Assembly: GCF_021228295.1 (NCBI RefSeq)
Contig: NZ_JAJQPD010000011.1
Coordinates: 1 to 64,000 of the forward strand
DNA from: Agromyces humatus
Lineage (GTDB): Bacteria; Actinomycetota; Actinomycetes; Actinomycetales; Microbacteriaceae
Length of the DNA stretch: 64,000 bases
Reading direction: 5' to 3'
Shown: one piece after another, positions 1 to 8,053 of the stretch
Position numbering within the stretch: position 1 is the stretch's first letter
Layout of the letters: each line of letters opens with the position of its first letter
Notes under the pieces: model-generated
Database searches by the model: none
What the model saw: only the letters and a program-made list of their open reading frames with translations
Told to the model about the DNA's origin: nothing
Position numbers and translations under genes: made by a program

Positions 1-1128
1 GGTTCCGCCGAGCACGACGATCTGCTTGCCATCGAGACGTTCGAGTTCGGCCTTCACGGCCGTCGGGATCGTGGTGCCCGGCACGAGCAGCACCGGCGCA
101 TCGGCAGAACCCGCCACCGCAGCGCCCGCGAGTGCGTCGGGGAAGTTCGCGCCGGAGGCGATGAAGACCTTCTCGACGCCGGGCGCGAACGAGGCCGCGC
201 TGATCGCCGCAGCGGTCGAGTAACGATCGGCACCCGAACGACGCACCACGGGATCGGGCGTCGGGGTCGGTGTGGGGGTCGGGGTCGGTGTGGGGGTCGG
301 GGTCGGTGTGGGGGTCGGCGTGGGGACGGGTGCCGCGTCGTCCTTGATCGCGGAGATGCCCGCCATGGTCGACGCGGAGTAGACGACCACGGTCTTGGCC
401 GCCGCCGCCGTCGTGCCGCCGTAGTACGTCTCCGCCGCGAAGACGGGCTTGCCCGTGGAGGACGATGAGACCAGTCCGAAGGCGACCGTGAAGCTGCCGG
501 CGTCGCTCTCGAGTACGTAGGCGCCCTCGTCGTCGACCGTCGCCCACTGGGCGTCGACGGCGTTCGGCGTGCTTCCGACGGGGTAGACGGCGACGGTGCG
601 CCCGCTGAGCGGGAGAAGTGCGCCATCGAGGGTCTTGCGTTGATAGCTGCCGTTGACCTGCCCGCGCGCCACGAGCCGGTAGTCGATGTACGAGTGCGTC
701 TCGTTGCCGACGATCGTGATCGGTGTTGCGTCAGCCCAAGAGCTCCCGCTCCCGTACCAGCCGGTCGAGTAGCCGAATGGCGCCTCCGCGGGCCGATACT
801 TGCTCGAGAACTTCATGAGGTAGCTCCCGGGGGCGATCCCGCTGATCCAGTAGTCGCCGTTGATGTCGACGTCGTCGGAGGCGATCGGCGTTCCGTCGAG
901 CGTTGTCAGTGTGGCGGTGCTCTCGAAGTTGACGCGGCCGACCTGGCTCACCAACCCGGTAATGACGCCGGATGTCGCGCTGGCGGGCAAGGACTCGTGG
1001 AGCGCTGCCCCTGCGCCGATCGAGACCGGGCCTGCGATCGCGGCGGGCACCGCAGTCAGCCCGCCGAAGGCCATGATGAGAGCGGCCGCAGCCGCGATCC
1101 GGATCAGGTGGCTTCGGGTCACGCGCAT
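1..1128 (-). CDS. Cell-wall-binding repeat 2 surface protein (C-terminus beyond window)
   Basis: Open at the left edge, so only the N-terminal 376 or so residues are seen. They begin with a signal peptide (charged MRVTRSHLIR, then a hydrophobic stretch ending AIAGP). Two carboxypeptidase-regulatory/CNA-B-like beta domains follow (around residues 50-150 and 155-240, motif GDYWISGIAPGSYLMKF). Then comes a (TP)n linker and a cell-wall-binding repeat 2 segment (RRSGADRYSTAAAIS, then FIASGANFPDALAGAAVAG). The repeat family anchors proteins non-covalently to Gram-positive walls; the beta domains suggest a stalk or adhesin. ATG at 1128 is chosen because it precedes the signal peptide; GTG at 1122 is an alternative. 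The product is exported; the ligand is unknown. Confidence 0.85.
   Translation of the reverse strand, partial: MRVTRSHLIRIAAAAALIMAFGGLTAVPAAIAGPVSIGAGAALHESLPASATSGVITGLVSQVGRVNFESTATLTTLDGTPIASDDVDINGDYWISGIAPGSYLMKFSSKYRPAEAPFGYSTGWYGSGSSWADATPITIVGNETHSYIDYRLVARGQVNGSYQRKTLDGALLPLSGRTVAVYPVGSTPNAVDAQWATVDDEGAYVLESDAGSFTVAFGLVSSSSTGKPVFAAETYYGGTTAAAAKTVVVYSASTMAGISAIKDDAAPVPTPTPTPTPTPTPTPTPTPTPTPDPVVRRSGADRYSTAAAISAASFAPGVEKVFIASGANFPDALAGAAVAGSADAPVLLVPGTTIPTAVKAELERLDGKQIVVLGGT
260..325. repeat. 18-bp tandem repeat encoding a Thr-Pro linker
   Basis: Three perfect copies of an 18-bp unit (260-277, 278-295, 296-313) are followed by a partial copy. On the minus strand they encode a Thr-Pro dipeptide linker in the wall-binding protein. 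The unit is a multiple of three, so copy-number change would alter linker length without a frameshift. Confidence 0.85.
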
Positions 1129-1337
1129 CCATTCTCACGAGATGCGGGAAGGGCGCATCTGTCGACGGCGCATCACCGCGCCGAGGTGACTTTACACGGG
1201 CGGAGCGGCGCACGCCGACTCGCTTGCGCCCCGGATTGTCATCGCGCTGAGACACAAGCGATATTCGTGGTCGAGTCGGCGGCCCGGAACCAACGGTTCC
1301 GAGCCGCCGATGACAGCGCTGACCCCGTCAGGGCATG

Positions 1338-1556
1338 TCAGTCGCCGCAGATCCCCCTGGCGGTCTCGTTCTTGCCCTGGCCGCCGATTGCCTTGACGAC
1401 GTCTCCGACATTGGTGAATCCGAGGGCGCCTTCGGTGTTGATGGTCTTGTGCACCTGGCCGAAGCAGGCAGCGTCGGCGGGCGCAGCGTGGGCGGTGCCG
1501 GCGACGCCGAGCGTGGCGAGAGCGGCGATGAATCCGGTGGCGAGAATGCGCTTCAT
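1338..1556 (-). CDS. Small secreted protein, 72 aa, function unknown
   Basis: A 72-residue protein with a clear signal peptide (MKRILATGFIAALATLGVAG, cleavage probably after AHA near residue 24). The mature part is about 48 residues with exactly two cysteines (C31 and C70) that could form one disulphide. An AAGGGGAAG ribosome binding site lies just upstream of ATG 1556. I recognise no family. The gene stands alone between the wall-binding protein and the SDR/MarR pair, about 200 bp from either. Real gene status rests on signal peptide, RBS and codon pattern; function is not inferred. Confidence 0.7.
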   Translation of the reverse strand: MKRILATGFIAALATLGVAGTAHAAPADAACFGQVHKTINTEGALGFTNVGDVVKAIGGQGKNETARGICGD

Positions 1557-1804
1557 TGAACTTCCCCTTCAATCGGTGGGTGCGTATTCACCCGGTACCT
1601 ATACTTCGTCCCCAAGCCCGGGTTCGGATGCACTTCCCGCAGCTGCGATCTGCGAAGCCGCCCATTCGACTTCCGAAACGGCAACAGGAATCGGCCCGGC
1701 GCAGAACCTCATGGGACGTTCGTGCGGCGGAGGCAGTGCGTCGGGGGCTCCAGAGCGAGCCACGGTCGCATATAGGCCGGCGGAAGTTGGGCGGCCGATC
1801 TTCT

Positions 1805-1824
1805 TTTAGCAACTAAACTATAAT
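1805..1824 (+). promoter_or_regulatory. Palindromic operator over the -10 of the SDR/marR promoter
   Basis: TTTAG-CAA-CTAAA (1805-1817) is a 13-bp palindrome overlapping the -10 candidates TAAACT (1814-1819) and TATAAT (1819-1824). The ATG at 1826 is 7 nt after TAAACT, so the mRNA may be leaderless. The MarR protein encoded second in the operon is the natural candidate to bind here (inference). Confidence 0.5.
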
Positions 1825-1825
1825 C

Positions 1826-2470
1826 ATGACGACCATCGCACTTCTCGGCGCAACCGGCAAGACCGGCCGGCGCGTTCTCGATCGCGCCCTCGCGACCGGC
1901 CACCACGTTCGTGCCCTCGTCCGCGATCCCGGAAAGTTGTCGGAGGCAGCGCGCGCCCATCCCTTGCTGACCACGATCCAAGGTGACGTCCTCGACGCGG
2001 ATGCAGTTGATCGCACCGTCGCCGGCTCAGGTGCGGTTCTCGCGCTGTTCGGACAGGTCAAGGGCTCACCCAAGCGCTTGCAGACCGAGGGCACTCGCAA
2101 CATCGTCGCGGCGATGTCGCGGCACGGTGTACGGCGCATCGTCACGCTCTCGGGCGGTGGGCTCCGAGCCGAGGGGAAGGATCGCCCGAAGTCTGCTGAC
2201 AAGGTCATCCGGTTCCTGCTCAAGGCCCTCTCGGGGCATGTGCTCGCGGACGCGGAGCAGCACCTCGAGGTCCTCCAGGCGAGCGGTCTCGACTGGACGG
2301 TTGTGCGGGGTCCCCGTCTCATGGAGACGCCCGGGGTCGGCACGTACCGTGTCGGGTGGGTCGGCGTGGACTCGAGTACGCAGATCAGCCGCGATGACCT
2401 CGCTGACTTCATCCTGACCCAGGTCGACGACCGTACGTTCATCCACCAGATGCCGTTCGTGAGCAACTGA
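1826..2470 (+). CDS. NAD(P)-binding SDR/NmrA-like oxidoreductase
   Basis: A 214-aa Rossmann protein with the N-terminal dinucleotide-binding motif LLGATGKTGRRVLDRALATG, the NmrA/BVR-B type GxxGxxG. It continues with the typical GDVLDADAVDRTVAGSGAVL and RIVTLSGGGLR strands. Such proteins reduce or sense NAD(P)H-linked substrates such as quinones or flavins; the substrate here is unknown. The last base of its stop is the first base of the MarR gene ATG (TGATG), so the two are translationally coupled. A palindrome over the promoter suggests repression by that partner, as in many oxidative-stress or xenobiotic-responsive SDR-MarR pairs. Confidence 0.85.
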   Translation: MTTIALLGATGKTGRRVLDRALATGHHVRALVRDPGKLSEAARAHPLLTTIQGDVLDADAVDRTVAGSGAVLALFGQVKGSPKRLQTEGTRNIVAAMSRHGVRRIVTLSGGGLRAEGKDRPKSADKVIRFLLKALSGHVLADAEQHLEVLQASGLDWTVVRGPRLMETPGVGTYRVGWVGVDSSTQISRDDLADFILTQVDDRTFIHQMPFVSN

Positions 2471-2904
2471 TGGCCGATGGCCCCGATCGGGCGGAGTGCG
2501 TCGCCTCAGTGCTCGAGTCCGTGACATTGCTCGGGCAGACGATCGCCGCCGGCCCGCGTGTCCCATTCCGCGGACGGGATCTGACCCGCACGCAGATGCA
2601 GGCGCTGTTCACGCTCGCGCATGACCGCCAGCGGGTCACTCCCGGGCGGCTCGCGACCGTGCTGGGCGTCACGGCAGGGGCCGTGACCCAGCTCATCGAC
2701 GGGTTGCGGGGCCAAGGATTGGTCGACACCGAGCCCAATCCCGATGACGCCCGTTCCCGGGTCATCCGACTCACCGCTGACGCCGCCGGCGAGGTCGAGC
2801 AATTCGAACGCGCAGCCGTGGAGCGCCTGCTGCCGCGATTCGCCTCGGTCAGCGATGATGAGCTCATCGCCCTTGCACGAACTCTCTCCCGGATCACCGA
2901 GTAG
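2470..2904 (+). CDS. MarR-family transcriptional regulator
   Basis: A 144-aa winged-helix regulator. The recognition helix region is RLATVLGVTAGAVTQLIDGL (about residues 58-77), followed by the wing NPDDARSRVIRLT and a C-terminal dimerisation helix. Its length is normal for MarR. It overlaps the SDR gene by one base and is probably an autorepressor of the two-gene operon, acting at the TTTAGCAACTAAA palindrome upstream. The ligand cannot be read from the sequence. Confidence 0.88.
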   Translation: MADGPDRAECVASVLESVTLLGQTIAAGPRVPFRGRDLTRTQMQALFTLAHDRQRVTPGRLATVLGVTAGAVTQLIDGLRGQGLVDTEPNPDDARSRVIRLTADAAGEVEQFERAAVERLLPRFASVSDDELIALARTLSRITE

Positions 2905-3056
2905 CCAGCACCCAAGCCGCCGTGTTCGTGACAGGCACCGCTGGCCGCCTCCCGTTGGGCTCGAAGCGCGCGTGGGGCATCTGCATCAAGCTCACTTCAC
3001 AAGGGCAGGTTGTTCGTCATACACCGCACCCGGTCGTCGTGCGGCGATATTCGCCA

Positions 3057-3127
3057 TTGCGATTGCGCAGCCTCACCCAATATGGTGGCGAAAGCGCTTC
3101 CGAAAGCGCTTTCGCTACGACGAGGTA
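3057..3127 (+). promoter_or_regulatory. Promoter with double LacI-type operator (sugar dehydrogenase gene)
   Basis: A -35 TTGCGA (3057-3062), 18-bp spacer and -10 TATGGT (3081-3086) are followed at once by two boxes: GAAAGCGCTTCC (3090-3101) and the perfect palindrome CGAAAGCGCTTTCG (3101-3114). The ribosome binding region GAGGTAGGGGA follows. The same layout (same spacer, same two boxes) recurs before the ABC transporter operon at 7975-8050. The operator sits over the transcription start, so a bound LacI protein should repress. The nearest candidate is the regulator at 6889-7908. Confidence 0.75.
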
Positions 3128-3137
3128 GGGGATCTGC

Positions 3138-6100
3138 ATGCTCGGCAAGTCTGTTCGCTCCATGCTCATCGGCGCCATCGCCGGCGTCACCGTCATCGCG
3201 GGAGCCGGCATCGCGCCGGCAACCGCTCAACCGCCGGACTCGGTGACGGCGGGATTCCAGCCGCTCGCGCTGTTCGACGACTACATCAGCGGGAGCCTGC
3301 GCGAGCAGGGGCCCTGGCACGTCAACACCCCGGGCGCCGCGGACGGCGCGTTCGCGAGCTCGGAGGTTCCAGCCTCGCTGTCGGGCAAGGCGCTCGCGCT
3401 GCTGCACGGAGGCACGAACCCGAATGTGCAGTACCGGGGCAACGCATACGCGTCCCTCGGCGACCTCGCGATCGAGGCATCCGCTCGGGGCACTCTCTTC
3501 TTCGAGGTGCTGGCCGACGATCCGAGCAGGACTCGGCTGAACGTCGGTCTCAGCGCCGACGATTCGCCCGGTCTCGGCGCCGACACGACCGGCGACGCGC
3601 TCGACCTGAACGACTTCGGACCGCAGTTCACGATCGACGAACGCGGCCTCGTCGCCCGCGACGGCGCCGCGGAGGTGGTGCTCGATGCCGAACTGCCGGC
3701 AGACGGGATTCTCCGGGTGTGGCTCGACGTCGACAACGAGAACGACGCGTACACAGTGCACACGGCCGCTCCGGGCGAGGCGCCGCAGCCGGCGACGGGC
3801 GCACAGGGCGAGGCGACGTTCGCGTTCCGCACCGCGACGGCCGACCCGCTCGTCACGCTCCTCGTGCTCAACGACCCCGACGACCTGCCGACGGCACCGA
3901 CCTGGCTCGACTCGATCTTCGTCTCGCCGTCGGCTGGATCCACCGCCGACCCGGCGCCCGCTTTCAGTTCGGTGGTCGACTTCCAGAACCTCACGGCGGG
4001 AGCGATCAACGGGCAGGACGGCTGGACGGCGACGGCCGGTGCGACCATCGCCGCCGACCCCGCGGATGCCGCGAACTCGGCCCTGCAGCTCGTCGGCGCG
4101 AACACGAAGGTGCACCGCGCCCTCGACGCGATCGAGGCTTCAGCGACCGGAACGCTCTTCTTCCGATTCCAGCGGTCCGGCCTCGTCGACACGTCGATCG
4201 CGCTGACCGACGTCGACGCGCCAGCGGCCTTCGGCGACTCCCGCGTGCAGGCCAACAACCAGCGCTCGAGCGTGCTCAACGTGCGCCCGCCTGCCGGGTT
4301 CACACCGGTCGGCACCTGGGCCGAGAACACGTGGCAGTGCGTATGGATGGTGGCCGACAACACCACCGACACCTTCACCATCCACAGCCGCGGCGGCGAG
4401 TACGTGACGACCACGCAGCTACCAGTCGACCAGGCGGGCACCTACGGCTTCCGGTCGCAGGTCGCCGGTGCACTCGACCGATTCTTCGTGATCCAGGGCG
4501 CGACGAGCCCTGGCACGCAGTGGATCGACGACATCGCGATCGACCCGGCGAGCAAGAACCTTCGCGTGCCGAGCGGGGACGCCTCCGACTGCGAGGCATC
4601 CGACGTCGCCGAGGCCCCGCTGAGCACCCCAGTCCCGCGTACGCCGCTCCCCTCCGACGTCACGTTCCATCTCAGCGACGTGACCACCATCCCGGGCAGT
4701 GCTGCGGGATCGCCGCGAATCAACTTCCTCGCCGAAGTCCCGGGACGCGATGACGTCTACGCCGTGCCCGATCTCAACGGACGACTGTGGCTCGTCGACG
4801 ACGGCGCACCGACGGCGTACCTTGATGCGACGACGCGATTCCCCGACTTCGTCAGATCGCCGTCGCTGGGAACGGGACTCGGGTTCGTCGCGCACCACCC
4901 GGAGTTCGCACGGAACGGACGCTTCTACACCGTGCATACCGAGGCGGGCGCGGCGTTGACAGCCAAGACGCCGACCCTGCCCGCGCCGAGCGACACCAGG
5001 GTGCACGGCGTGATCACCGAGTGGACGGCGACCGACCCATCGGCGTCGACGTTCGAAGGCACGAGCCGCGAGGTGCTGCGCATCGGATTCAGCCGGTTCC
5101 TGCACGGCATCCAGCAGATCGGATTCAACCCGACGGCGGCGCCGGATGCCGCGGACTACGGCAAGCTCTACATCGCCGTAGGTGACGGCAACGAGAACCC
5201 CAACTTCGCGCCCGACCCGCAGAACCCGGGCAAGCCGCAGGGCAAGCTCCTGCGCATCGACCCGGCCGGCACGAACGGTCCCGGCGCGGCCTACGGCATT
5301 CCCGCCGACAACCCGTTCGTCGGTCAGGCGGGCGCGCTCGGCGAGGTCTGGGCGCTCGGGTTCCGCAATCCGCATCGCTTCAGCTGGGATGCCGCGGACG
5401 GACGCATGTTCGTCGGCCAGATCGGCGAGAAGACGATCGACTCGATCTATCAGATCGAGAAGGGCGATAACGCGGGCTGGAACGAGCGCGAAGGATCCTT
5501 CGTCTTCAAGAAGTCGGACTCGGGCAACGTCTATCCCCTCCCGGCCGACGATGATGCGAACGGCTACGACTACCCCGTGCTCGATCTCGGGCGCAACACC
5601 GGGGTCTCGCTCGTGACGGGATTCGCCTACCGCGGCGAGGCGCACCCGGAGTTCGACGGCGGCTACGTCTTCGGAGACATCGTCGACGGCGACATCCGCT
5701 ACACCTCTGCATCGGCGTTGCGCCGCGGCCAGGCGCAGCCGATGTTCTACGGCGTCAAGCTCGTCGGGCCCGACGGCGCCCCGACGACGATGCCGCAGCT
5801 CGCCGGGAGCTCTCGGGTCGACCTGCGCTTCGGAACGGATGCCGAGGGCGAGATCTACCTGCTGTCGAAGGCGAACGGAAAGATCTGGAAGGTCACGGAT
5901 GTCACGGGCGTGCCCGAGCGCACCGAGTGCGAGCCGTCCGGGGTGGTGCTCGACGACATCGACGCCGGGGTGAACTGGTCGCCGCTGACGCCGTCGAACT
6001 GGGAATTCCCGGGCGACGAGATCGTGCTGAAGACCCCGGGAACGGCGCCGACGGGACCGCGTCGGCCGTTCGAGTACGCGACGCTGACGGCCGGGCCCGA

Positions 6101-6830
6101 GCTGGGCTCGCTGCGCTACGAAGCGGAGGTGCGGCTCGACGAGAGCACGTCGGCGAGCAATCGCGACGTCGTGCTGATCTGGAACTACCAGTCGCCGACG
6201 AAGTTCTACTACGCGCACCTGTCGCAGGACAACGCCATCTACCCGCACAACGGCATCTTCGTCGTGAATGACGCCGATCGCGTGCGCATCGACGATCAGT
6301 GGACCGGAAAGGTGGGGGCACCGAGAGCGGTCGACGACATGCTGTGGCACGACGTTCGCCTCGACTACTGCGCCGACACCGGCGAGATCGCGGTCTACGT
6401 CGACAACTCCGAGATCCCCCTGATGACCGCCACCGACACGGCGTTCAGCGGCGGCCGGGTCGGGTTCGGGTCGTTCGACAACTTCGGACGCGCCCGGGAT
6501 GTCTCGATCACCGCGACGCCGCTCGTGCCGCCGACGCCGCCGCTGGACGTGTCAGCGACCGCGCAGGTGCGCTGCGTTTTCGGCCAGCCGTTCCTGACGG
6601 TGTGGATCGCGAACCGCGAGGCCGTTCCGGTCGCGGCGACGCTCACCTCGGAGTACGGGACGAGGAAGGTGACGAGCATCGCGCCGGGCAGGAGCGCCTT
6701 CCGCGTGTTCGTGCCGCGCGCGTCCGGCATCGCCGACGGTTCGGTCGGCGTGGAGGCGACGGCGACGATCGACGGGTTGCCGAGGAGCATCGCGTTCGAC
6801 GCCGCCTACACCGGACGTGACTGTCGCTGA
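3138..6830 (+). CDS. Secreted PQQ-type glucose/sorbosone dehydrogenase, multidomain
   Basis: A 1230-aa exported protein with a signal peptide (residues 1-31, ending APATAQ). Two jelly-roll/LamG-like segments (about 40-260 and 275-480) precede a six-bladed glucose/sorbosone dehydrogenase propeller (about 505-925). Hallmarks of that propeller are INFLAEVPGRDDVYAVPD, YIAVGDGNENPNFAPD, PQGKLLRIDP, EVWALGFRNPHRFSWD and KGDNAGWNEREG. A LamG-like domain (930-1150) and a short Ig-like tail end the protein. Family members oxidise aldoses or other alcohols to lactones/acids with PQQ. The flanking beta domains may bind polysaccharide. It is far longer than the usual 350-450 aa enzyme. It shares its operator with the importer operon beyond the LacI gene. 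No PQQ synthesis genes are in view and the substrate is unknown. Confidence 0.8.
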   Translation: MLGKSVRSMLIGAIAGVTVIAGAGIAPATAQPPDSVTAGFQPLALFDDYISGSLREQGPWHVNTPGAADGAFASSEVPASLSGKALALLHGGTNPNVQYRGNAYASLGDLAIEASARGTLFFEVLADDPSRTRLNVGLSADDSPGLGADTTGDALDLNDFGPQFTIDERGLVARDGAAEVVLDAELPADGILRVWLDVDNENDAYTVHTAAPGEAPQPATGAQGEATFAFRTATADPLVTLLVLNDPDDLPTAPTWLDSIFVSPSAGSTADPAPAFSSVVDFQNLTAGAINGQDGWTATAGATIAADPADAANSALQLVGANTKVHRALDAIEASATGTLFFRFQRSGLVDTSIALTDVDAPAAFGDSRVQANNQRSSVLNVRPPAGFTPVGTWAENTWQCVWMVADNTTDTFTIHSRGGEYVTTTQLPVDQAGTYGFRSQVAGALDRFFVIQGATSPGTQWIDDIAIDPASKNLRVPSGDASDCEASDVAEAPLSTPVPRTPLPSDVTFHLSDVTTIPGSAAGSPRINFLAEVPGRDDVYAVPDLNGRLWLVDDGAPTAYLDATTRFPDFVRSPSLGTGLGFVAHHPEFARNGRFYTVHTEAGAALTAKTPTLPAPSDTRVHGVITEWTATDPSASTFEGTSREVLRIGFSRFLHGIQQIGFNPTAAPDAADYGKLYIAVGDGNENPNFAPDPQNPGKPQGKLLRIDPAGTNGPGAAYGIPADNPFVGQAGALGEVWALGFRNPHRFSWDAADGRMFVGQIGEKTIDSIYQIEKGDNAGWNEREGSFVFKKSDSGNVYPLPADDDANGYDYPVLDLGRNTGVSLVTGFAYRGEAHPEFDGGYVFGDIVDGDIRYTSASALRRGQAQPMFYGVKLVGPDGAPTTMPQLAGSSRVDLRFGTDAEGEIYLLSKANGKIWKVTDVTGVPERTECEPSGVVLDDIDAGVNWSPLTPSNWEFPGDEIVLKTPGTAPTGPRRPFEYATLTAGPELGSLRYEAEVRLDESTSASNRDVVLIWNYQSPTKFYYAHLSQDNAIYPHNGIFVVNDADRVRIDDQWTGKVGAPRAVDDMLWHDVRLDYCADTGEIAVYVDNSEIPLMTATDTAFSGGRVGFGSFDNFGRARDVSITATPLVPPTPPLDVSATAQVRCVFGQPFLTVWIANREAVPVAATLTSEYGTRKVTSIAPGRSAFRVFVPRASGIADGSVGVEATATIDGLPRSIAFDAAYTGRDCR

Positions 6831-6841
6831 CGCTCGATGCA

Positions 6842-6881
6842 CCGGAGCCGCGCCCCGCTGACCTGCGGAGCGCGGCTCCGG
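6842..6881. terminator. Bidirectional GC-rich hairpin between convergent genes
   Basis: CCGGAGCCGCGC (6842-6853) pairs perfectly with GCGCGGCTCCGG (6870-6881) across a 16-nt loop. It lies in the 58-bp gap between the stops of the dehydrogenase and the convergent lacI gene, the position expected of a shared terminator. No U-tract is evident on either strand. Confidence 0.65.
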
Positions 6882-6888
6882 CGCGCCG

Positions 6889-7908
6889 TCAGTCGGGAGG
6901 CGCCGCCGTGGATGCACGCACGATCAGCTCGTGGCCCATCGAGATGCGTCGCGGTTCGTCGGCTTCGGCGCGGAGGATCAGCGCCACCGCTTGGGCGCCC
7001 ATCTCGGCCATGGGAATCCGGGCTGTGGTGAGGGCGGGAGCGACATCCGACACTACGGCGATGTCGTCGAAGCCGGCCACCGACACGTCTTCGGGCACCC
7101 GCATGCCGCGCTGCCGCAGTGCGCGCAGCACGCCGAGCGCCATGGCGTCGTTGAGTGCGACCATCGCGGTGACGGGGGATCCGCGGTCGAGCAGTGCGTT
7201 CGTGCCGTCGATACCGCCCTCGCGGGTGAACGAATGCGAGACGACCGTCACGTGCACGCCGGTCGAGTCGAAGACCGACCGCAGCCCGTCGAGACGGTCG
7301 CTCACCGTGTTCAATCCGAGCGGACCGGCGATCACGCCGATGCGACGGTGGCCGAGTCCCGTGAGGTGCGTCGCGACCGACACGCCGGCGGCGTGGTTGT
7401 CGGGGAGGACGGCGTCGACGTCGAGGTGGTGGCGACCGATGACCGCGACGCGGCCGCCGCGCGTTCGGTACTGCGCGAGTGCGTCGCCGAGCGGCGCTTC
7501 GAGCGCCGGATCGGTGTAGCCCGAACCGGCGATGATGATCGACCCGACGCGCTGCATCATGAGCGCGTTCACCTGGGTGAGCTCACTCCGCGGGTCGCGA
7601 TCGGCGTGCGTGATCTGCACCGATTGCCCCGCGAGACTCGCGCGATGCAGGACGCCGCTGGCGATCTCGGCGAAGTAGGGGTCGCCGATCTCGTGCACGA
7701 CGAGGCCGATACTCGAGACGAGCCCGCCTGCGAGTCCGCGTGCGTGCAGATTCGGCACGTAGCCGAGCCGCTCGGCGATGGCGCGCACATGCTCGGCCAG
7801 TTCGTCGGAGACGCCGGTGCCGCCCGTCATCGCGCGCGATGCGGTCGCCAGGGAGACCCCCGCGGCCGCCGCGACATCGACGAGTCGTGTCGCATCGGGC
7901 TGCTTCAT
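6889..7908 (-). CDS. LacI-family repressor of the dehydrogenase/importer regulon
   Basis: A 339-aa LacI/GalR protein. The N-terminal HTH is LVDVAAAAGVSLATASRAM (residues 10-28), followed by the hinge and a periplasmic-binding-like core (SSIGLVVHEIGDPYFAEIAS; AMVALNDAMALGVLRALRQRG; DVSVAGFDDIAVVSDVAPAL). It is divergent from the ABC importer operon and convergent with the dehydrogenase gene. The GAAAGCGCTT-type double boxes before both of these are typical LacI operators, so it most likely represses both; this is inferred from position and box type. The inducer is probably the imported substrate or an intermediate. Confidence 0.88.
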   Translation of the reverse strand: MKQPDATRLVDVAAAAGVSLATASRAMTGGTGVSDELAEHVRAIAERLGYVPNLHARGLAGGLVSSIGLVVHEIGDPYFAEIASGVLHRASLAGQSVQITHADRDPRSELTQVNALMMQRVGSIIIAGSGYTDPALEAPLGDALAQYRTRGGRVAVIGRHHLDVDAVLPDNHAAGVSVATHLTGLGHRRIGVIAGPLGLNTVSDRLDGLRSVFDSTGVHVTVVSHSFTREGGIDGTNALLDRGSPVTAMVALNDAMALGVLRALRQRGMRVPEDVSVAGFDDIAVVSDVAPALTTARIPMAEMGAQAVALILRAEADEPRRISMGHELIVRASTAAPPD

Positions 7909-7974
7909 CGTGCTCCCTCCTCCGGACCACCGGCGTCGCCGCCATTTCCTCGGCGTCCGATCTCGGTCTGACTG

Positions 7975-8050
7975 TTGCCATCATCCGGCTCTTCTCACTA
8001 TAGTGACGAAAGCGCTTACGAAAGCGCTTCCGTACAACGAGGTAGGAGGC
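7975..8050 (+). promoter_or_regulatory. Promoter with double LacI-type operator (importer/catabolic operon)
   Basis: A -35 TTGCCA (7975-7980), 18-bp spacer and -10 TATAGT (7999-8004) are followed by CGAAAGCGCTT (8007-8017) and CGAAAGCGCTTCCG (8019-8032). Then comes ACGAGGTAGGAGG, which contains the ribosome binding site. It matches the promoter at 3057-3127 in spacing and box order. The two boxes are 12 bp apart, about one helical turn. Confidence 0.75.
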
Positions 8051-8053
8051 AGC

